Shown here: piece by piece, positions 56,721-64,000 of the stretch
How positions within the stretch are numbered: position 1 is the first letter of the stretch
How the letters are laid out: each line of letters begins with the position of its first letter
From: Volvox africanus
Taxonomy: Eukaryota > Chlorophyta > Chlorophyceae > Chlamydomonadales > Volvocaceae
DNA: 64,000 nt
Direction of reading: 5' to 3'
Assembly: GCA_030268105.1 (NCBI GenBank)
Contig: BSDZ01000037.1
Location: forward strand, 558,001 to 622,000
The notes under the pieces: generated by a model
What the model was told of the DNA's origin: nothing
Database searches by the model: none
Seen by the model: the letters and a program-made list of their open reading frames with translations, nothing else
Made by a program: the position numbers and the translations under genes

Positions 56721-59700
56721 GCATTTTGCAGCTTTGCTTATTGCTCCGAGACCATAAGTCATTACTAAACCTTGCATTCTTGGATAACAAACGAAATCTA
56801 GTCAAAAATGATAAGACGATGATCTCGAATCCATAGCTCCAATACAAACATTCCAAACTCTCGCGTACACATTGGATATCTTGCGCCTTTCCTCATAAGC
56901 GCTCTCTGTTAGTTATATACATTAAAAGTGGTAAACCATTTAGAATTAAGAGTAATAGGGAAGTTGCTCCTGCATGAAAATGCCTCTTGGGGTAACATTT
57001 CGTCCTCAGGCGAAACATGCCCCCCATTCCAAGGATGCCACGAAGCATACCAGTTCACCAATTCATTATTATTATTATTATTATTAACCATTAATACACA
57101 AACTACCGATTGACGGAGTCTGCAGCTCTGCACCTGTTTGCATTACTGCAACCCGGATCGCTTTCGACATTGCAAAGTTTTAGTCAGGCACGCGATTGAC
57201 TCATACTAGTTGTGACAGCTGAGATCCCAGGCGTATGAATACTTACAAAATCCAAGTTTTAATGATGCTTGATACTCTACATCATTACCGGTTTGTGAGG
57301 ATGGAAGCTTTATGGTGACGCCTTGCGCCAAAAGGCGCACAGCTTTGTACAGCTTTGATATTGCTCATGAAGGAACTTGTACATGGATAGGCTCGTTCCT
57401 CTGCTGTTCCCCGAAGGTTCAAAGGATTTACTATTGCAGGGCTAAGTACGAAAGGGGTTTCTCATCCCAAACAGCCCTGCCTTTTTCCGGCCCACTAATC
57501 TCCCACCTTTTTTTCTGTGTTATGAAATGTTGTATCATTTGGGATTTATAGAGATCCGTTCTAGCAACAATCGCGTTATTGGAGCTGTACTCGGCAGTAC
57601 ACTAGCGAACCCGCGCTCGTCCCATCTGTAGTGCTATACACGGGATTATTTTTGCCAATTCCGGACCGAACTATCAAGTCGACATTTGTTTATCGGATAC
57701 GATGTAACAAATACTTTCTCGTAATGACGTCAGGCTTCCTTTTGTCCGGCAGTCTACATTTCAACAGGTATCCCCTTCTCCGCTAGCAATCTGGATGCAG
57801 AATTCCTATGCGTTCTAATTTCCACATATGGGGCTGTTCGGAAAACAAATTTACAAATCTTTAGCGCAACTAGGGGGTTCGGAGAATTTGATGCGAACAT
57901 TACTAAGGGGACCAGCTTTCACTCTGTGCTGCAACCGATAGCACGCCGTACAATCGACTGCTCATCTTATCCCTGGGACATCTCCATCGGATGTAAATAT
58001 CTGGCCTGACCAGGAAAGTCCACAACGACAACATGCAGGAGCTGCCAACCAGCACGTGGACAGGCAGCACTCCACCTGCGTGATTGGGACAACACGAGCG
58101 CATTGCCAAAGCAGTAGCCTTCATCCAGAAGACAGCCCAGCTCCAAAACCAAGAACCACGACAGCCCGTAGATAGAGATCGAGCTCAGAGCTGGCGAATA
58201 GGCACAATGCGACAGGCACCGACCACCGCAAGGACGCGGCAAGACACACAAAAACAGAGGGGCCCTCTCGCACAGGCAAAAGCACAACCCCAAACTTATT
58301 CTTGAACAAGCTCCAGAGCTCTTGGTGCCGCCGCGTGGCTGGGAGACACTCCCACCCAATCCAGATCTTTGAATAGGAAATTCAGGAGTTTCACATGCGT
58401 CTATATGTCCTGAGGGCTTCCCGATGGCGATAATGGGACAATAGCGGCCTAATGAGCTGTGCTACCCAGACACGCGCAGTATGAACAACACGATGTCCAA
58501 TATGAAGGTTTTTGTGTTTTTTGTGATGTTTTGGTTCTTGTGGGCTGGATGGGGGAGGGTCGGAGGACATCCGTACAACACGGCTCATGGGCGTTTTAGC
58601 TGCACAAAACGAGCTGCATGTGAGGGTAAGGGACTGTGACCTGCGGCGGCCAAGGTGGTCGTGCGGTGGTACCACACGGTGATGAAGTAAGTGCCTGACG
58701 CATAGTTTAAGATGCCAGGTGGGGCGATGCAAGTGGACCTTGTACGCAATTTGTCAGTTGGACCTGTGCGGTGGCCAAGACCACTACGTAAGGAAAAGCG
58801 TTGCCTAATGACAAATGCATTTCTTATAATTTTATCGAACCTTAGAACTCTCTACTAAACAGCACATATCATCCTGCTGGCAGACAGTAACCTGGTGGAC
58901 GTTCCTTCCACTTCTGTTCGTACTGTAATGGCAATCTACCGGGAATATGTGCGTGTGTGCTCCTTACTTCATCTTCCTGGGGCTCTCTGCTGTTGTTCGA
59001 CATATTCATGACGAATTATTAACTATTCTATCCAAAGCAGCGTTAGCCATAACAGGATCAAAAATATTTCTGCCCATGTAGATATGCGCGATCTATAAAT
59101 GTTTATAAAGCTATTGCTCCATTGTTAGTCTGCTGTGCTGACCCACCATCGCGAAACTGATTCCGGTTGGAATAAAAATCCGTGTGCAGTATCCTCCGCC
59201 GACATTCCGTTCATAATACCTGGCCCGCTTCATAATTTGGCACATGGACATCAGATGGCCCCCAGTCAATCAACAGTTTATGTGTGACCCTGTGCATGCT
59301 ATATCGAAATCTGTACGTGATGCTTTTCTACTGCACCAGGGTTCAATCGGGCGGGCTGGAGAGCCTGGCTCACCCCTGCTTACAACAGTATCAAGCAAAT
59401 TTGAAGCGCTTTACCCTGACGGGAATTAGACAAACCTCAGCATGAAGTCAGACGGCTCCAGAGCACCCAACATGACCCCAGATCAGTGCTGCCAGCTTCT
59501 GCCGAATGTTATCGATGTCACTACCAATAGAGCATCATGGAAGTCTTGCAAGTGCTGCTAGGACAGGCGAAATGTTTGAATCATGCCAGGACACGGGTCA
59601 TGCCCAGCAGTGGAACGCATAGTAAACGGACTATCTAGCTACTGCACTCGTTCGTGCTGCTCATGCCGTGGACGAGCCAGTGCAGAATTGCTGTAGCACT

Positions 59701-62700
59701 GACGTCCTCCGGGGCCCAGGCAGAGGAAGGAGAGAGAGAAGCAGAGACATCTGGGACGACGACTAAATATTTTGGGGCGTAGATTTGTGTGGGCCCTTCT
59801 GCAGGATTCCATGTGGCTACGCCTACATTAAGGTCTGTGTGATCATTTTACCTGATCATCTACGTATGTGGAACAGTTCTTCAAGTACCTGATGCTCATA
59901 ACCCTGCCAGGCAAGCACGCAGAGCAAACTGCCGTGCCGCCTGCATAATGATGACTCATATGTGCGGATGTGTTTGTTGGGGGTCAGGGAGTCAACTCCT
60001 GGTTTGTACCTAACTGTGGGTTAGTGTCTTAAGGGAGAGGATATCTACGGACATTACGGCTTTGTAAGTAGAGAGCTTAAGAAGATGTCCGTCATTGGTC
60101 CTTCTGCCGCCACTGCTGTTGCCTGCTTGATACCGTTTCGGCTTATTGTTCAGTTTTCGTGTCTGGACTCGTTTGTTGTTTATCTGGTTCGGCAATTTAG
60201 TTTACATGTTCTCTGTGTGGTATGAGCTTGTCTGTCGTGTAGGAATCATCTATGGTCTCTAGGTTTGACTGGTTATTTGGTTGATTGTCCTATTTGATTG
60301 TGGAGCAGTGGCAGTGAGACTAGCTAAGGGTAATAGTAAAGCAACGAGGGCAATAAACATAGGTCAGTCTGACTGCAAACCCAGTGAGACGAGCAAGTTC
60401 TACCGCTCCATCTTTATTGCAGACGTGAGGCACACCGGCCTAAACAGTCGCAGGATGGGGCCAGCGCGCTTATTCTTATGCGTATGGTTATTTCCGGACG
60501 TACGGCATTCACGCAGGTACATGAGAAACGCCTTCCTGGCAGTGAATGGCCGCATGCATTAAAACGGTTTTGCTCATGCAGCCTCTGGAACCGCAAACCC
60601 CCCTTACTTGGTTTGTCTTTGGGTGGCATGGTCTGTCTAGTTGTGTGCATGAGCGGTTTGCACCTGCGCATTTTACGCGCATGGCTTTCGTTTTCCATGA
60701 CCTGCGAATGATGCATTCATTGTTAAAATTATTGGTTGCTTAAACATCATGTTTTAGGAAATGCCCGGATCGCAGCACGCGCAATGGTGAATTCCTATCC
60801 GTCTAGGTTCCGATGTGTAGAGAATTCGCCTCATGTCAAGGCTAGCGAGCGCCAAATATGGCAGGCAACGCCCTGATACCTCGCCACATACAATGGATGT
60901 TGACCTCCACCCTCTGGCGGAGGCGATAGAGCGGCAGATGTCCATCCGGTGAGCGGTGAAAGGTCGCCGAATGGGCATGTTGCCAGGATAGCCCGATAGC
61001 CCCGCCCCCACGATTGAGGGGGAACACCACAGCTGGGCTTTACGCGACATGTGCTTGGCAGCTGGGTGGTTCCTCAGCCTGTAGTGGGTTCTAGGGTGGG
61101 GCCACCCTGCCTGTCAATAGCGGCGAACGGGACGAGAGAGATGGGAAGGAGAGCGACAGTACGCCCGTCAGGTTGGCACGGCACTTGGTGTAAATGGTAG
61201 GTTTTGACTTTCTGTTTGGTACCCGTTTTGAAAAGGAGTTGTTGGTGTTTGTATAGTGGTTTGTACGTTTTGTATATATTATCGCTCCTTGATGTGATTC
61301 TGGTGCATTCCTATGCTGGTACATGGATGTGTCGGGTGGAGGCGCATATCCGCAGGCTGTGGTGCATTAGTCACGATTGTCAATGGTGGCGATTTGCGTG
61401 ATGTATGAGTTTTTTTGCCAACACTACGTAGCTGTGGCGGCGGCATTGTATGGAGACAAGCATGGGACTGGTATTGCGCGATAAAGGAAACAGAATGGGG
61501 AGCACCTGTCCGTGGGGAGTTGGCTATATCCATAAGGTTTGGGATATGCCGCTTTCTGGTGGCTCCCAAACAAAGCATTGTTATGATTTCATCTCTGTGA
61601 CAGAGATCCTTCCTGTTCGTTTTGTAAGTGTTGTACCTCTCCTTCGTGTTTGCTCATAAGTATCTGCGCGTCTGAAGGCTTTCGACACCGATGCGCGAGC
61701 ACGTGCAAGTACAGCAAGGCAAGCGCGAGCAAACAGAGACAGCGGAAGACTTCAAGACAAGAAGAGATATAACTTACAGTCTTACAGATCGAAGCGATGC
61801 AATGGACGAAATCGCCGTCAGCGCCGGAAGCAAGCAATCATCACGCGGCGGTGAATAGTGAAGTTTAGGCTTAGCTCAGGCTAAGTAGAATAGCGTATAT
61901 CAATAATAATGTAGAACACACGAGTGTTCTCCGGTATCGAATGTCTTGTCTTACTTAGCCGTCCTCGCATCTGTTATACTCGCAGCATCACGATGTCGTA
62001 CGGTTCACACTAGGAGGCCGATCCTAAGTGTGACAACCCTACTGCGTATAGGCGATGTCCAAGCATAACAACGTATAAGCCTTTCCGGCATTCGCATGAT
62101 GCAAGGGTCCGAATAACGATATTCGGTTGCAAGGCATGTATCGCGACAGGTGCGGCGCTCTCAACGTGTGCTGTAATGAAGTAATATTATATCCAATAAT
62201 ATTACTCATCATTTCGTAGCACGAGCATAATGCGCACTTCAATGATTCGGGATTTCATGCATGCTAGGCGGATTTGCCATGATGCGATGTCGCGATGGAT
62301 AATGGTGACATGCCAAATGCATATATAAATATATACGAATACATTTATATCATGCAAGTTCATTCATATGCATTGATCGCTCATGCGTTCATCAAGATAG
62401 CACTTCGTCTCATAGGGTTGCATCGACCTATGCATCGGCGGAAAATGAACTGTAGCACAACAATTATCCCCCCTCCCGTATGCAGCGTCCTCGCTGCTTC
62501 ATACAGCATCGACTGCAGGGGTCATTGGGCTTGTGTGGCACGTTTGCGGGCTTCTTCGAGCAGGGGCTTCATGTCCTGCGAGAAGTTGCGTGCCGGTTCC
62601 CACGAGTTGTGCTCACTGGTATACCCTGTCCACTTGACCAAGTACTCGTGTACTGTCCGCTTACGTCGGTGTCGGCCCACACGACGCGCGCGATAATCTA

Positions 62701-63196
62701 ACACCCGCTCCACATTGTAATACTTCTGTTTGCCAGCGATCCAGGTCTCGGGAACTGGTTCGATTGCTGCAGGGGCGTTAGCAGGCTCAGGGACGGGTTC
62801 CGTACCATGATAAGGACGGACAAGCGATACGTGAAACGTGGGGTGAATGGTCATATCAGCGGGCAATTCAAGCTCCACAGCCACATTCCCAACCATGCGC
62901 ACGACAGGATACGGACCAATCCAGCAGGGTAAGAGTTTTCGGGATCCGTCGGCCAAGGAACGCAAGTTCTTGGTGCTTAGCAACACGAGTTGCCCTTCCG
63001 AAAACGTCACATCCTGCTTGGATTTGTTGTAGTATTCCATCGTTCGTTGCTGCGCCGCGTCCAAACACGCCTTTGCGTCTGTGATACGGGACATAAAAGA
63101 CTTGGCAAAGAACTTAGCAGCAGGCACGTTCACTTCCAACTCACGCCACACGGGTAGCGCAGGATGAAATCCGTAGTTGAGAAAGAACGGACTTTT
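56721..63196 (-). repeat. Right arm of large inverted repeat (uninterrupted)
   Basis: Reverse complement of the left-arm pieces listed for 1585-33872. The inner boundaries (33872 and 56721) are sharp. It keeps unoccupied sites for the CACTA insertion (near 59570) and for element C (within LTR E). Homology to the left arm stops at 63196, although the retroelement itself continues. No gene is recognised in 56721-61628. Confidence 0.93.
61629..62462 (-). repeat. Element E 3' LTR (834 bases)
   Basis: Minus-strand LTR with TGTTGT and ACAACA ends, uninterrupted, and the counterpart of split LTR D. I count about 16 differences from D, mostly transitions and several at CG sites, far more than in the adjoining non-transposon arm. 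Confidence 0.92.
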
Positions 63197-64000
63197 GCCT
63201 GTAGAGCGGTTAACAGATTTGTTAAGCGTGAACTCTGCCGCAGTCAAATATGTATCCCAAACGAGAGGTGTGCGACCAGCATAATTGCGCAACATATCAC
63301 CCAACGTGCGGTTTGTGCGTTCAGTTTGACCATCAGTCTGCGGGTGATACGCCGTGCTCAGGTTGACGCACATGCCAACTAGCTTGCAGAGCACTTCCCA
63401 AAACTTAGACGTGAATTGTCCACCGCGGTCCGAGATCACGTTTTTGGGAACCCCATGTAACCGAACCACATTGTCGAAAAACAAGCGTGCGGTTTGCTCA
63501 GCCGTGCAGGATGATGTGCATGGTGCTAGGTGAACCATCTTAGTCAGACGATCGACCATTACGAACACCACATCATATCCCCCCTCAGTTTTGGGCAGCG
63601 CGACTACGAAGTCCATGGAAACACTTTCCCAAGGCGCATCCGGGACAGGCAACGGTTGCAACAACCCATGGCCCTTACCGGACAAAGCCTTATTGCGCTG
63701 GCACAGACTGCATGTCTGTACGAAGTTCACCGCATCCTTAGCCAAGCGAGGCCACCAAAAGGAATGTTGCACCAAAGTTCACCGCATCCTTAGCCAAGCG
63801 AGGCCACCAAAAGGAATGTTGCACCAAGTCAATCAACCGCTTGCTACCAGGTTGTCCTGCTAACGGGTCCTCGTGGAACCGCGCAAGGATGTTGTAGCGT
63901 AGCGCGTCGTCGTTCGGAATGACGATTTGTGTAGCTGCACCCTCCGTCCGTAGCCAAAGGCCATTCTGCTTGCGAAGGTTTTCTACATTAGCCGGCTCTG
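62522..64000 (-). pseudogene. pol: Element E pol, 3' part, frameshifted, runs off the window
   Basis: Minus-strand chromovirus Pol. From 63775 down to the stop at 62522-62524 it reads integrase (zinc-finger Cys pair, D,D,E residues), GPY/F and chromodomain in one frame of 417 codons. Upstream of that, a 52-base tandem duplication (63724-63827) shifts the frame between the integrase His pair and Cys pair. Sequence beyond 63830 to the window edge matches the N-terminal integrase and RNase H junction. The element therefore looks inactive, though its 5' part is not visible. Confidence 0.88.
63724..63827. repeat. 52-base tandem duplication inside element E pol
   Basis: Two adjacent copies of a segment containing GTTCACCGCATCC...GTTGCACCA, offset 52 bases. 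Since 52 is not a multiple of 3, it breaks the integrase frame. No other copy of the element here has it. Confidence 0.9.

Overview
The window looks like nuclear DNA of a green alga, most likely a volvocine chlorophyte. Three things point there: intron-dense genes with GT-AG introns of 70 to 1,400 bases, proteins padded with Ala/Gly/Ser/Pro tracts, and TGTAA-type poly(A) motifs downstream of genes. A Ty3/gypsy chromodomain retrotransposon and a CACTA transposon sit beside the genes. This placement is inference; I cannot name the species. No rRNA, tRNA or CRISPR array was recognised.

Layout. Positions 1-1584 hold duplicated simple-sequence-rich repeat modules. From 1585 to 33872 runs the left arm of a large inverted repeat, heavily invaded by transposons. 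The right arm (56721-63196, continuing as retroelement to the end) is the nearly uninvaded copy. Between the arms lies a 22.8-kb spacer (33873-56720) with three multi-exon genes: an SLC22-like major-facilitator transporter (+), an unrecognised Ala-rich coiled-coil protein (-), and a very large protein (+) whose N-terminus I read as a SAND-like domain followed by a Tudor-like domain. The last two genes start head to head.

Transposon nest. An old chromovirus copy (D, left arm; E, right arm) is part of the duplicated arm. Element C (minus strand) inserted into the LTR of D, with target duplication ATATA. A tandem array of two nearly identical full elements sharing a central LTR (LTR-A-LTR-B-LTR, 3580-17697) inserted into the 3' LTR of C, with target duplication ACATT. 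A 4.3-kb CACTA element (26717-31022) inserted elsewhere in the left arm, with target duplication ATT. The right arm preserves empty sites for the C and CACTA insertions, so these boundaries are read directly.

The retroelement encodes Gag and Pol (protease, reverse transcriptase, RNase H, integrase, GPY/F, chromodomain) in one reading frame interrupted by a single UAG, conserved in A, B and C, which suggests stop-codon readthrough. A and B look intact; C has one nonsense codon that removes the chromodomain; D and E are broken. The LTRs are rich in short perfect hairpins, at least two of which show compensatory changes between LTR subtypes.
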